DNA from: Pseudoneobacillus rhizosphaerae
Lineage (GTDB): Bacteria; Bacillota; Bacilli; Bacillales; Cytobacillaceae
NCBI RefSeq assembly: GCF_917563885.1
Contig: NZ_CAKJTG010000004.1
Coordinates: forward strand, 57,776 to 121,775
Length of the DNA stretch: 64,000 nucleotides
Reading direction: 5' to 3'
Shown one piece after another: positions 43,630 to 52,730 of this stretch (positions are counted from its first letter, which is position 1; each line of letters opens with the position of its first letter). The notes beneath the pieces were generated by a model that made no database searches, was not told the origin of the DNA, and saw only the letters and a program-made list of their open reading frames with translations. The translations under genes were made by a program, and so were the position numbers.

Positions 43630-43914
43630 TTAGTTTCTTGGATAGCCATAGCCAGGATAGCCAACTCCTGGGTAGCCCACGTTTGGATAACCTGGGCCAG
43701 GATAGCCTCCAGGTTGAAAGCCACCTGGTGGGTAACCTGGATAGCCAGCACATGGATAGCCGCCACACGGATAACCACCAGGATAACCAAAGAATGGACG
43801 TGCTACTAATGCCGACCCTAGAAGGCCACCTAATAAACCTCCTACAAACGGCAATCCAAAACCAATAAATCTACTATCCTGGACCTGATGATGGTTACGG
43901 TAATAAGGGTACAC
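43630..43914 (-). CDS. Small GYP-repeat protein, spore-coat/surface type
   Basis: 94 residues from GTG 43914 (AAGGAGG 7-8 bases upstream). A single glycine-zipper hydrophobic segment (F-V-G-G-L-L-G-G-L-L-G-S-A-L-V, about 24-38) is followed by ~50 residues of G-Y-P repeats (G-G-Y-P-C-G-G-Y-P-C-A-G-Y-P, then G-Y-P-G-V-G-Y-P-G). Such tracts occur in bacillar spore coat and surface proteins, where tyrosines can be cross-linked. Two cysteines lie in the repeats. The role is inferred only from composition. Confidence 0.68.
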   Translation of the reverse strand: MYPYYRNHHQVQDSRFIGFGLPFVGGLLGGLLGSALVARPFFGYPGGYPCGGYPCAGYPGYPPGGFQPGGYPGPGYPNVGYPGVGYPGYGYPRN

Positions 43915-44009
43915 TGCCTTACCTCCTTTTCCTCTAATCTTTCCTCCTTATTACATATGCAAGGAAATGGATTTTGGAGTGGGCAAGGCTTTTATCCAAA
44001 AGGGCTGTT

Positions 44010-44183
44010 TTACTTAAAAACTAATTCTTTAACGGTAGAAATGATACTATTTGGAGTACTAATTTGTTTATGTGCATGCACCTCTTGTCGGTTATCGAAA
44101 TGGTAATGCCCGTTCTGATTATGAAGATATAACATTATAGATACAATTGAAAAAAGGAATATAAAACTAACAATCCTATACAT
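44010..44183 (-). CDS. Small exported or membrane peptide (57 aa)
   Basis: A 57-residue frame from ATG 44183, with GGAGAGGGAC 5-8 bases upstream. Residues 4-20 form a hydrophobic helix (I-V-S-F-I-F-L-F-S-I-V-S-I-M-L-Y-L) that could be a signal sequence or anchor, followed by a His/Asn-rich tail (H-N-Q-N-G-H-Y-H-F-D). Start follows the DUF2243 stop by 16 bases, so it probably shares that transcript. Function unknown. Confidence 0.62.
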   Translation of the reverse strand: MYRIVSFIFLFSIVSIMLYLHNQNGHYHFDNRQEVHAHKQISTPNSIISTVKELVFK

Positions 44184-44199
44184 CTAGTCCCTCTCCATT

Positions 44200-44661
44200 T
44201 TAAAGTGAAGTTGTATTTGAATTTGCGCCTCGTTTTATCATTTGGCCGACAATAATTAAAATGATGCCAACAGCCAGAAACATTAAGTCATACACTAAAG
44301 CATTGGGATCACCAGGTTTAACACGATGAATTTTTAGGAGATGGTGATTAGTGATGCCTTCAACAACATTAAATATGCCCCCACCGAACAAAAAACCACC
44401 CAGTAACAATCGTATCCCCTTTGAATGATCAGTTGGATTTCCAGCCAACCATAAAAGGAATCCTCCCACTACTAATGTAATCGTAACAGCAAAATGGAAG
44501 ATCCCATCACTTAAAATTTGTCCATGACGATCCGTATCCATAATGACACTATGCCATTGTAATAATTGATGAAAAATGACACCATCCATTGCCCCTACAA
44601 AACCAAATCCCAATACAAAACTACCAATCATAAGCATTCTCTTTTTGGTTGTTAAGCCCAT
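44200..44661 (-). CDS. DUF2243 membrane protein
   Basis: 153 residues with four hydrophobic segments. G-A-M-D-G-V-I-F-H-Q-L-L-Q-W-H (about 24-38) and N-V-V-E-G-I-T-N-H-H-L-L (about 98-109) are the histidine-bearing signatures of DUF2243. Paired histidines at membrane faces suggest metal or haem handling; in other bacteria relatives occur beside cytochrome oxidase assembly genes, though not here. AAGGAG precedes the ATG. The small 57-aa gene follows. Confidence 0.82.
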   Translation of the reverse strand: MGLTTKKRMLMIGSFVLGFGFVGAMDGVIFHQLLQWHSVIMDTDRHGQILSDGIFHFAVTITLVVGGFLLWLAGNPTDHSKGIRLLLGGFLFGGGIFNVVEGITNHHLLKIHRVKPGDPNALVYDLMFLAVGIILIIVGQMIKRGANSNTTSL

Positions 44662-44741
44662 GAAATAAACTCCTTCATTTATAAATAAATTCTGAACATT
44701 AAATCATTATAGGCAATAATTGTACAGATATTCAGACAAAA

Positions 44742-44772
44742 AAACGCAGAGATTTATCAAATCCCTACGTTT
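44742..44772 (-). terminator. Terminator of the alpha/beta hydrolase gene
   Basis: On the minus strand AAACGTAGGGATTT pairs with AAATCTCTGCGTTT (two mismatches) and is followed by TTTTG. It starts 8 bases past the stop. Confidence 0.7.
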
Positions 44773-44779
44773 CCTAGAA

Positions 44780-45664
44780 TTAATCAATAGTTTTCGATAC
44801 TCTTTGAATAAACTCATTAACTACACGAACATATTCCTCAGGTTGTTCACGATAACAGGAATGGGCGCTTTCTTCAAAAATATGCAATTCAGAATGAGGC
44901 ACGAGACTGCTAAAATATTCAGTCGATTCAGGTGTCGCTTCATCATACCTTCCACAAAGAAATAATGAAGGAGTTTCAATTTCATGTAATCTTGGTGTGC
45001 AATCAAACTCTTTCAGATTACCTTTAACACAAAACTCTGAAGGTCCCCACATTGTATTGTAAACTTCTAAATTACCTAATTCCTTTTGCTTCGCTCTTTC
45101 TTCAGGGTCAACCTCAATTCTGCAAATAAATCTCTTAGCAAATTCACCCATCGCTGCCTTGTATTCCTCAGAATCAGTAGTACCATCCTCTTCGCAACGA
45201 TTAATGATTTCTTGAACATCTACAGGCAATTGTTTTAACAATCTGCTTGCATCTTCTGCCCAACGAGGAGCACTTAAACATGGACTTGAGAAAATTGCAC
45301 TTTTTACACCATTTGGCTTTGTTAATAGGAATGAAGCTAGTAAGGTTGTCCCCCACGAATGACCAAGAATATTGACTTCCTCTAATCCTAATCCTTCTCT
45401 TACCTGGCCTAATTCCTCAACAAAACGGTCCAACTGCCATAAAGCTGGATCAGTTGGCCCTTTTGAAAAACCTGCACCCAATTGATCATAATAAATGACA
45501 TCTCGTCCAGCAGCCAGCTTATCTAAGCGATGTAAAGGCAAAGATGAACTTCCTGGTCCCCCATGTAACACTAATAATGGCGTTAAATTGTTCCCCTCCT
45601 CCATCACCCTGCGATACCATACCTTTCCTCCTGTTACGTTAATAAAGCCTTCTTCTATTCTCAT
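44780..45664 (-). CDS. Alpha/beta hydrolase, proline-iminopeptidase type (S33)
   Basis: 294 residues from ATG 45664, since the TTG at 45679 is part of the TTGGAGA site. The S33 pattern is clear: oxyanion loop L-H-G-G-P-G-S-S (~34), nucleophile G-H-S-W-G-T (~101), Asp in C-G-R-Y-D-E-A-T-P and His in S-A-H-S-C-Y near the end. The family releases N-terminal proline or other residues from short peptides in the cytoplasm. It fits with the peptide importer and PepF enzymes in this window. Confidence 0.85.
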   Translation of the reverse strand: MRIEEGFINVTGGKVWYRRVMEEGNNLTPLLVLHGGPGSSSLPLHRLDKLAAGRDVIYYDQLGAGFSKGPTDPALWQLDRFVEELGQVREGLGLEEVNILGHSWGTTLLASFLLTKPNGVKSAIFSSPCLSAPRWAEDASRLLKQLPVDVQEIINRCEEDGTTDSEEYKAAMGEFAKRFICRIEVDPEERAKQKELGNLEVYNTMWGPSEFCVKGNLKEFDCTPRLHEIETPSLFLCGRYDEATPESTEYFSSLVPHSELHIFEESAHSCYREQPEEYVRVVNEFIQRVSKTID

Positions 45665-45762
45665 AGTTTGATTCTCCAATCTATAGATCTATCTATTATT
45701 TAAATAATTTAAAGCAATGCAAGAAACATGTATTTTACACATTGAATTACAAAACAACTAAC

Positions 45763-46749
45763 TTATTCTCCTCTAACGGCCTGTAGAATTTCACTTTTAA
45801 AATAAGTTAATGGATGAATGGCATCGGCATAATTATCACTTGTAAATACTGTAATTAGCTCATATTCAGGGGCTATAATGATATACTGTCCACCATATCC
45901 CATCGCATAGAAGGTATGCTGTTTTTTATTTTCATTCTCTAGGACCCACCAATGGTATCCGTAAAAACCAAATTTATAATTTGTAGCAATTTTAGGAGAC
46001 GTTGACGTTTCTATCCATGATTTACTTAGGATAGCTTTATTCTCCCAGTATCCCCCTTGCAACATGAACTTCCCAATTTTCAGCATATCTTCCGCTTTAA
46101 GTGATAAACCAAACCCACCAATTACAATTCCTTTTGAGTCAGAGTACCAGTCATACTCTTTAATTCCCAACGGATGAAATAAATAATTCTCTGCAAATTC
46201 CGTTGCCTTTTGACCAGTAGCCTTTTGAAGAATGGCGCTTAACAAATGCGAGGCACCAGAATTGTAATACATATTTTCACCCGGTTCCTCAATCATTTTT
46301 CTTTCAGATATAAACTTCACCCAATCCTTACTATTAATCATAGGCATCGGTCTTCCACCCCAGGTAGAAAACTCTGGCCAATCCAATCCAGGTGTCATAG
46401 TAAGGAGATGCTCAATTGTTATCCTTCTCTTAGATTCCTCCATATTAGGGAAAAAATCTGAAATTGACTGGCTTACTCCATTTATATAACCTTTATCTAT
46501 TGCAATACCAATTAATATGCTCATAACACTTTTGGTAACAGAATTTACTTTATGCACCTTTTCCTTAAGTTTTTTATTTCGATAATACACATAAACGAGA
46601 GTATCTTTATAATACACGAGGCAACTATTAATCTTATCTCTTGTAAACTTTTTATCTAGTTGCTTTAACCGTTTTTGAATTACCAAATGCAAATCACTCA
46701 TAAAAAACCACGCATTCTTAAAAATTTTAAAATAAGAAAGGAAACCCAA
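45763..46749 (-). CDS. Serine hydrolase of the beta-lactamase/PBP4* family
   Basis: 328 residues starting at TTG 46749 (GGGGAA 8 bases upstream; an ATG at residue 17 is possible). S-V-T-K-S (about 70) is the S-x-x-K active site and Y-Y-N-S-G-A-S-H (about 160) the Y-x-S/N motif. T-M-T-P-G-L-D-W-P is the usual class C-like T-S-G-L segment. The late H-x-G/KTG-type box is represented by G-Y-G-G-Q-Y. Substrates of such stand-alone enzymes range from D-peptides to esters. No signal peptide is evident, so it is probably cytoplasmic. The asparaginase-like gene is 21 bases upstream on the same strand. Confidence 0.82.
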   Translation of the reverse strand: MGFLSYFKIFKNAWFFMSDLHLVIQKRLKQLDKKFTRDKINSCLVYYKDTLVYVYYRNKKLKEKVHKVNSVTKSVMSILIGIAIDKGYINGVSQSISDFFPNMEESKRRITIEHLLTMTPGLDWPEFSTWGGRPMPMINSKDWVKFISERKMIEEPGENMYYNSGASHLLSAILQKATGQKATEFAENYLFHPLGIKEYDWYSDSKGIVIGGFGLSLKAEDMLKIGKFMLQGGYWENKAILSKSWIETSTSPKIATNYKFGFYGYHWWVLENENKKQHTFYAMGYGGQYIIIAPEYELITVFTSDNYADAIHPLTYFKSEILQAVRGE

Positions 46750-46770
46750 TTTATGGATTCCCCATTTAAA

Positions 46771-47793
46771 TTAAGCTAATTGAATCGCCATGTTCTCTAG
46801 CTTAAAATTGGCCTTAATGACCCCAATTTTATCATTTCGAGCATTAAGTACTGGTGCATGAACATACTCTTCTAGTTTTGCAAAGATTTCTTCCGTTCCA
46901 ATACCTAGTTGTCGCAGCACTTCCATCGTTACAACGCTAGTAGCACGCGGACTGCCGTCTTCTACTTTAATCGCAATACCAATACCTGTTTCAGTATCAG
47001 CTAAACACTGGACAGCTTCTGCACCAGCCTTAGCAACGATGCGCCCATTAAATTCTCTCATTAAATCGGTATCAAAACGATTTGTACCACCAACCATCTC
47101 TGGATGTTGAATCATCGATTTACAAATAGTCCCCAATACTTGAGCTCTTTTTCCATCCGCAAACACGTCAGGTTTAGCTAATCTAGCGAATCCAAGCGCG
47201 GCATTTCGCAAAGGCAACCCATGAACCGGTACCCCACAGCCATCTACACTAATTTGAATTTGCTCTTTTGGAAAACTGCACACATCCTCAATCACATCGA
47301 GAATACGTTGTTGCAACGGATGACCGATTTCTCTATAAGTATCTACATCTTCATTCATATGCACTGCAGAAGCAAGCATACCAGAATGCTTCCCTGAGCA
47401 ATTACTAAATACAGGCGTTAAATCTTTTCCTTCACGGATTAGTTGTCTATAGCTTTCCATATCTCTCGGGATATGAGTACCACATTGAAGATGCTCCTCC
47501 TCTAACCCCGCTCTTGATAGGATGTCTAAAACCGTATTCCGGTGGAATGGCTCCCCGCTATGTGAAGCACAGCTTAGTGAAATATCTTTTGCTGAATAAT
47601 GAAATGCATCTGCAGCTCCAGTTTCAATTAACTGAACGGCTTGAAATGGCTTCATGGATGAACGAGGAAAAGTAAATCGGTCAGCATTTCCATATGAATA
47701 CAATAATTCCCCTTCTGCATTCACAACAGCAACATGAATATCATGTGTGCTTTCTAAATATTCTCCACGATAAACTAATACAGCATCACTCAT
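46771..47793 (-). CDS. Asparaginase (Rhizobium-type asparaginase II family)
   Basis: 340 residues matching the family of thermolabile, ReAV-like asparaginases. F-P-R-S-S-M-K-P-F-Q (about 43-52) contains the S-x-x-K dyad, and L-S-C-A-S-H-S-G-E (about 72-80), N-C-S-G-K-H-S-G-M (about 127) and D-G-C-G-V-P (about 184) are the conserved catalytic and zinc-ligand stretches. It hydrolyses asparagine to aspartate and ammonia. The ATG is well placed before the M-S-D-A-V-L start. It is probably co-transcribed with the serine hydrolase gene downstream. Confidence 0.86.
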   Translation of the reverse strand: MSDAVLVYRGEYLESTHDIHVAVVNAEGELLYSYGNADRFTFPRSSMKPFQAVQLIETGAADAFHYSAKDISLSCASHSGEPFHRNTVLDILSRAGLEEEHLQCGTHIPRDMESYRQLIREGKDLTPVFSNCSGKHSGMLASAVHMNEDVDTYREIGHPLQQRILDVIEDVCSFPKEQIQISVDGCGVPVHGLPLRNAALGFARLAKPDVFADGKRAQVLGTICKSMIQHPEMVGGTNRFDTDLMREFNGRIVAKAGAEAVQCLADTETGIGIAIKVEDGSPRATSVVTMEVLRQLGIGTEEIFAKLEEYVHAPVLNARNDKIGVIKANFKLENMAIQLA

Positions 47794-48043
47794 ATGAAAT
47801 CGCTCCCTATTATCTATACTACTATGTAATTATCTTCGCATTTATTTATTTCGACTTCCGATGTAATTTCTCCTCTATTTCACTCTGGGTTTTAGTGGAT
47901 TTAAAATACTTTTATTTCGAGCATAAAGTTGGTAGTTTTTTTAATGATTTCAGAATACTTAGGCAGGCGAAACACCTTTGGAATGTGCTATACTATAACT
48001 GATTTTCAGAAATTTTAGAAATAATAGAAAAGAGGAATTTATC

Positions 48044-49843
48044 ATGAGAAAAGTAATTTATCCAGAAGTTTGGGACTTGGATGTATTTTTCCCAGGCGGT
48101 AGTGAATCACCTCAATTACGCGAACATTTAGATCAGTTAGCACCAGAAATCACTAGATTAGAAGAAAAGGTTCAGCAATTTCAAATTCCACAATCTTCAT
48201 CAGATGCTCAAAAAATTGCGGAGATTATTGAAGATATCAGAGAAATTCGTACACAAATCGGACAAGCACGATCCTTTATTAGTTGTTTGCTTGCACAGAA
48301 TACGAAGGACAAAAAAGCTTCCTTACTTCAAGGTGAAATCTCAACGATTACAGCCCGTTTTTCAACCGCTATGCAAAAATTTCAAAAGGACTTAACTAAA
48401 ACGGACGAGAACGTTTGGCAGGGACTCCTAGAAACAGATGCTCTAAACGGTTTCGAATTTATCTTAAACGAGTGGCGTACTCAAGCAAACCAAAAGCTAT
48501 CTGAAAAAGAAGAAAGCTTAATCACCGCTTTAACTTCAGATGGCTATGAGTCATGGGGCAATCTCTATAATTCCGTTGTTGGCGAAATGAAAGTGAAAGT
48601 TTCTTTAGATGGGGAAGAAAAAGAATTATCAGTCGGACAAGCTAATAACCTTCGCTCGAATCCTGATGAATCGGTACGAAAAGAAGCTTTTGACGCATTA
48701 GAAGCTGCTTGGTCGGATAAAGAGGATCTGTTTGCCAAAATCCTAAATCATCTTGCTGGGTTCCGTCTGCAAGTATACAAGAAACGCGGATGGGAAAATG
48801 TTCTTCAAGAGCCACTTGCCATTAACCGCATGAAACAAGAGACATTGGATGCGATGTGGGGAGCGATTAGTAAACATAAGCAACCATTTGTAAAATACTT
48901 AAATCAAAAGGCACAACTTCTTGGAAAAGAAAAAATACAATATCATGACTTGAATGCACCAGTATCCAAAAGCACGCAGAAAATTTCTTACCAAGATGCC
49001 GCTGAATTTATCCTGAAACATTTCGGTCAATTTGGTCCAGAATTAGAAAGCTTCTCACGTAAGGCTTTTGAAGAAGGCTGGATTGAAGCAGAGGATCGTC
49101 CAAATAAACGTGTTGGTGGATTCTGTACTAGTCTACCAATGTCAGAGCAATCAAGAATTTTTATGACTTATAGTGGAACAATCGGCAATATGGCCACGCT
49201 TGCCCATGAATTAGGACATGCCTTCCATTCTTATGCATTAAAACCAGTACATGGATTAAATCGGCAATATGCCATGAATGTAGCAGAAACAGCCTCTACA
49301 TTTGCTGAAATGATTGTTTTCGATGCTGCTGTAAAAGAAACAACATCAGATGAAGAAAAAATCTACTTACTAGAAGAAAAAGTTAAGCGTAGTATGATGT
49401 TTTTCATGGGTATTCATTTCCGCTTCTTATTTGAAACTCGTTTCTATGAGGAACGAAAAAATGGAATGGTTTCAGCGGAGCGTCTTAACGAACTGATGGA
49501 ACAAGCTCAACAAGAAGCTTATTGTGGTGCACTTGAAACAACAGATCCACATTCTTGGGCCAATACTTTACATTTTTATATAACGTACACACCTTTCTAT
49601 AACTTCCCATATACGTTTGGATATTTGTTCTCATTAAGCATTTATGCAAAAGCATTAGAAGAAGGCCAAGGCTTTGAAGAAAAATATATGGCTTTATTAC
49701 GCGATACAGCCATTATGTCAGCAGAAGACTTAGCAATGAAACATCTAGGTGAAGATATTACCAAAGAAGCATTCTGGGAAAAAGGAATTGCCTTATCCGT
49801 TAAGGATGCTGAGGAATTTATTCGACTAACTTCAATGGGTTGA
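48044..49843 (+). CDS. Oligoendopeptidase F-type metallopeptidase (M3), copy 1
   Basis: 599 residues, typical for PepF. T-L-A-H-E-L-G-H-A-F-H (about 385-395) is the HExxH zinc site, with a downstream V-A-E-T-A-S-T-F-A-E-M supplying the third ligand. The family cleaves oligopeptides of roughly 7-17 residues in the cytoplasm. AAAGAGGAA precedes the ATG. It is a single-gene unit with a downstream terminator. A diverged paralogue of similar length lies at 61944-63758. Confidence 0.92.
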   Translation: MRKVIYPEVWDLDVFFPGGSESPQLREHLDQLAPEITRLEEKVQQFQIPQSSSDAQKIAEIIEDIREIRTQIGQARSFISCLLAQNTKDKKASLLQGEISTITARFSTAMQKFQKDLTKTDENVWQGLLETDALNGFEFILNEWRTQANQKLSEKEESLITALTSDGYESWGNLYNSVVGEMKVKVSLDGEEKELSVGQANNLRSNPDESVRKEAFDALEAAWSDKEDLFAKILNHLAGFRLQVYKKRGWENVLQEPLAINRMKQETLDAMWGAISKHKQPFVKYLNQKAQLLGKEKIQYHDLNAPVSKSTQKISYQDAAEFILKHFGQFGPELESFSRKAFEEGWIEAEDRPNKRVGGFCTSLPMSEQSRIFMTYSGTIGNMATLAHELGHAFHSYALKPVHGLNRQYAMNVAETASTFAEMIVFDAAVKETTSDEEKIYLLEEKVKRSMMFFMGIHFRFLFETRFYEERKNGMVSAERLNELMEQAQQEAYCGALETTDPHSWANTLHFYITYTPFYNFPYTFGYLFSLSIYAKALEEGQGFEEKYMALLRDTAIMSAEDLAMKHLGEDITKEAFWEKGIALSVKDAEEFIRLTSMG

Positions 49844-49914
49844 TTCATAAATTGGATTAAAACCGATTAAGATGCTATACCAATCTGTAAGTATAGAAAC
49901 TTGATAAAAAAATA

Positions 49915-49960
49915 AAGGCCTGCCACTAATAAAACTCTTATTATGGCCAGGCTCTTTTTT
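49915..49960 (+). terminator. Terminator of the first PepF gene
   Basis: AGGCCTGCCAC...TAATAA pairs with TTATTATGGCCAGGCT with bulges, followed by CTTTTTT. It begins 72 bases past the stop. Confidence 0.7.
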
Positions 49961-50097
49961 ATATTTTTTTATTAAAATAGACCTATCACTTAGTGTAAGT
50001 CCCTCTTCTTCCTCTAATCGAATATCGTAACTAAACAATGCTTGTCCAACTAGCTATATACATCACAGCAACATTCACAAAAACACCATTTTCGTTT

Positions 50098-51012
50098 TTA
50101 AGAAAGACGTTTAATGGTTAAATTACGATTTCTATAATAAATGGCCCCTCCTACTGAGGTAATCCCTAAAGATATTATATCGTCTGCATTTAATGATATA
50201 TGATGAACTACACTAAATGAACCTTGTGCTAAAAGAACACTGCCAAAACTGGTTGAATTAATACTTGCTCCATTTCTTAAAATGTTAAAAACACCTGATG
50301 ATCCTAATTGTCCTTCTAGAAAAATATGAGCATTTATTTCATACACACCACTATTTAATACCTTAATTTGAGTGTTACCCATTGGAACAGTGTTTAATAC
50401 AGGTCCTGATTCATCAAATATTACATTTCCACCATATATTAAAGGTTGATTTGAAAATCCACTTAGTGAACCGTAACCTAATACTGCTGATTCCCCAGTT
50501 TCACCTTGAATTCCCTGTATCCCTTGAGGTCCTGGTGGCCCTGGATCACCTTTAACTCCTGGAGCACCTTGTAGTCCTTGTATTCCTTGTGGTCCTGGAT
50601 CACCTTGTGGCCCTTGTATTCCTTGTATCCCTTGAGGTCCTGGAGGTCCTGCTGGTCCTTGTGGCCCTGGAGCACCTTGAGGTCCTTGTGCGACATTAAT
50701 TTCTGGAACATCAAGTACTTCGGTAACTTCGGTAATTTCGGTAACTTCAATAACTTCTGGAACATCAGTAACTTTATTTTCATTAGGAACATTAATATCA
50801 TCAGCAACACTTGCCTCTAAACTATCATGAACTTTGTCCTTCTCTTCCCCTTTGTCCTTTTCCTTTTCTTTTACCTTTTCTTTTACCTTTTCTATTTCCT
50901 TATCCTTAGCTTTGTCCTTATTTTTGTCTTTTACTTTGTCTTTTACTTTATCCTTACTCTTTCCCTTAGTTTTGTCGCTATCCTTAAGCTTGTCTTCTTC
51001 CTTCTGAGACAT
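50098..51012 (-). CDS. Collagen-like protein with lysine-rich head and BclA-type C-terminal domain
   Basis: 304 residues from ATG 51012 (GGAG nine bases upstream). Residues ~5-65 are K/D/E-rich K-D-K-V-K-D-K repeats. About 70-110 are acidic V-T-E-V/V-P-E repeats. Then come 22 uninterrupted G-X-Y triplets (G-P-Q, G-I-Q, G-A-P, G-D-P). The last ~125 residues form a TNF/C1q-like jelly-roll ([26 protein letters not shown]), as in exosporium BclA-type fibres. It should form trimers on the spore or cell surface. No signal peptide or BclA-style targeting leader is evident. Confidence 0.85.
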   Translation of the reverse strand: MSQKEEDKLKDSDKTKGKSKDKVKDKVKDKNKDKAKDKEIEKVKEKVKEKEKDKGEEKDKVHDSLEASVADDINVPNENKVTDVPEVIEVTEITEVTEVLDVPEINVAQGPQGAPGPQGPAGPPGPQGIQGIQGPQGDPGPQGIQGLQGAPGVKGDPGPPGPQGIQGIQGETGESAVLGYGSLSGFSNQPLIYGGNVIFDESGPVLNTVPMGNTQIKVLNSGVYEINAHIFLEGQLGSSGVFNILRNGASINSTSFGSVLLAQGSFSVVHHISLNADDIISLGITSVGGAIYYRNRNLTIKRLS

Positions 51013-51071
51013 ATTTTTCAACTCCATTATTAAAAGGTTTTATCTTATATTTATATTTAAGGATAACAAAT

Positions 51072-51161
51072 ATGGAATCAGACATTCGTTTAGAAGAAAA
51101 AACTTTTTATAAACAGGCTATCCAAAACGCAGTATATGATAAGCAATTAGAAAAATCCTAA
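51072..51161 (+). CDS. Possible 29-aa peptide gene
   Basis: ATG 51072 with AAGGAT seven bases upstream opens 29 codons (begins M-E-S-D-I-R-L-E-E-K), predicted amphipathic and charged. It is divergent from the collagen-like gene. Short length makes chance plausible. The rest of 51162-51411 holds a MITE end fragment and no gene. Confidence 0.3.
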   Translation: MESDIRLEEKTFYKQAIQNAVYDKQLEKS

Positions 51162-51273
51162 TCTTGAGCTTTGTTGTGCTCTTTACTAAATTGTACATTT
51201 TATAGGAGAACTTTAGATAGGTTGACTCATTCGAAGGGGAATGGTGTCCGAATCAGATTGTTATCATACAAAA

Positions 51274-51300
51274 AACAACAATCTTTACGAAATCAGCCTT
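51274..51300 (+). repeat. Fragment of the 161-bp MITE (right end)
   Basis: AACAACAATCTTTACGAAAT followed by CAGCCTT matches the right terminus of the full copies (CAACAATCTTTGCGAAAACAGCC) with few changes. No left end is recognisable nearby. Confidence 0.55.
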
Positions 51301-51411
51301 AAACAAAAGGGGAACTTACCATATTAGGCAAGTTCCTTATTATCTCTTTAAACGAATATACAATTAAGAAAATTGGAGAACACAATGGCACTAACAAGTG
51401 AGGACATTGCA

Positions 51412-51894
51412 TTACTCATCCCTTTTAATTTCCACGATAGATGCTTTTGTCGCTGCTAGAAGACCTGGAACCGACAACTCCAGTTGAATTCCAATTTTCC
51501 CGCCACTCACTACAACGGTTTCATGTTCCTTTGCACTATCGTCAATAAATGTAGTGTAATGCTTCTTCATCCCTACAGGTGAACAACCACCCCTAATATA
51601 ACCAGTCCACTTTTGAATATCCTTAACCGGAATCATTTCAATCTTCTTTTCACCTGCTGCTTTGGCTGCTTTTTTCAAATCAAGCTCTGCCTCTACTGGA
51701 ATAATGAAGACATAAAGGTCCTTGCTACTCCCCTGTGCTACGAGTGTTTTATAAACAATTCGAGGATCCTTGTTTAATTTAAGAGCGACAGAAACTCCAT
51801 CAATTTTTCCATCTTTATTATCATAAGTCATTAATTGATAAGAAATATGATTTGAATCTAAAATCCGCATCGCGTTTGTTTTCCCCTGTGCCAC
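51412..51894 (-). CDS. Cys-tRNA(Pro) deacylase, YbaK/EbsC family
   Basis: 160 residues starting at GTG 51894 with AAGGGGC upstream. Y-K-T-L-V-A-Q-G (~48), F-I-I-P-V-E-A-E-L-D-L-K-K-A-A and the C-terminal Y-I-R-G-G-C-S-P-V-G-M-K-K (about 100-112) are the family signature, including the lysines and glycines that hold the tRNA 3' end. The enzyme clears cysteine mis-attached to proline tRNA by prolyl-tRNA synthetase. It is monocistronic here. Confidence 0.9.
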   Translation of the reverse strand: MAQGKTNAMRILDSNHISYQLMTYDNKDGKIDGVSVALKLNKDPRIVYKTLVAQGSSKDLYVFIIPVEAELDLKKAAKAAGEKKIEMIPVKDIQKWTGYIRGGCSPVGMKKHYTTFIDDSAKEHETVVVSGGKIGIQLELSVPGLLAATKASIVEIKRDE

Positions 51895-51961
51895 GATTCA
51901 TTGCCCCTTTTTCCTTGTTTATATTTTCCATTATATATGGAATCGAAAAGCATAGGAAGTC

Positions 51962-52026
51962 AAAAAGGGATGCCCCAAAACCGTAAAGTCTTGATTTAAA
52001 AACATCATATTTTCCGCAAACAGCCT
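51962..52026 (+). repeat. Degenerate MITE remnant
   Basis: AAAAAGGGATGCCCCAAAAC and, 40 bases on, TTTTCCGCAAACAGCCTT resemble the middle (GACGAAAAGATGCCCCGAAG) and right end of the 161-bp element. It is shortened and diverged, and lies about 100 bases before the YkuK-like gene. Confidence 0.5.
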
Positions 52027-52126
52027 TAATTTAGATAAACTTCCATCTCTCTACATCGCAAGGCACGATAGTAAACAACTTTCCATAGAATAGTTTAACA
52101 AGTTAATAGAAAGTTGGTGCAATTAT

Positions 52127-52648
52127 ATGGATAACTATTCCTTTCAAAACCTCCAAGAAGATAACATGTCCTTTGATCAGGTTTTTGAAAAGATAAAAAA
52201 GTTTATGAAGATAAATCCGGGTGGTAACTTTCGACTCATGGTAGGAACAGATTCACAGGTTCATCGGAAACAAACAGTTTTTATCACTGGAGTGGTCATT
52301 CAATGTGAAGGAAAAGGAGTTTGGGCATGTATTAGAAAGATAATTATTCCTCGAAAGATTCTGCATCTACATGAACGAATTTCTCTTGAATTATCATTAA
52401 CTGAGGAAATCGTGTCATTGTTTTCGGAAGAAAGGAAGACACAATTAATTGAAATCATCTTGCCATATCTTTACCAAGGTGCAACCTTTACAATGGAAGG
52501 GCATATCGATATTGGATTAGGAAAGCGTAATAAAACAAGTGTCTTTGTGAATGAGATGGTTTCAAGAATGGAGTCAATTGGGGTGGAACCAAAAATAAAG
52601 CCAAATGCTTTTGTTGCTTCAAGCTACGCAAATCGTTATACAAGATAA
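52127..52648 (+). CDS. ykuK: YkuK-family protein (DUF458, RNase H-like fold)
   Basis: 173 residues, full length. F-R-L-M-V-G-T-D-S-Q-V-H (about 36-47) holds the conserved Asp of the RNase H-like fold, and F-T-M-E-G-H-I-D-I-G and N-A-F-V-A-S-S-Y-A-N-R-Y are the family's other signatures. The biochemical role is not established; the family is common in spore-formers. The ribosome site before the ATG is weak (GTTGGTG). A degenerate MITE copy lies upstream. Confidence 0.85.
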   Translation: MDNYSFQNLQEDNMSFDQVFEKIKKFMKINPGGNFRLMVGTDSQVHRKQTVFITGVVIQCEGKGVWACIRKIIIPRKILHLHERISLELSLTEEIVSLFSEERKTQLIEIILPYLYQGATFTMEGHIDIGLGKRNKTSVFVNEMVSRMESIGVEPKIKPNAFVASSYANRYTR

Positions 52649-52730
52649 TTCAATTCCAGTATCATACCTCCGTGATTTCCTTAAGGAAAATAGGATAGTA
52701 ACCTTAAGTACCAAGGCTTAAACCGATTTC

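Noticed and set aside
43888..44106. 72-aa plus-strand frame
   Set aside because: It overlaps the better-supported 57-aa minus-strand gene and lacks a ribosome site.
50578..50820. Plus-strand W/S/L-rich frame
   Set aside because: It is the complement of the repetitive collagen gene; low complexity alone keeps the frame open.
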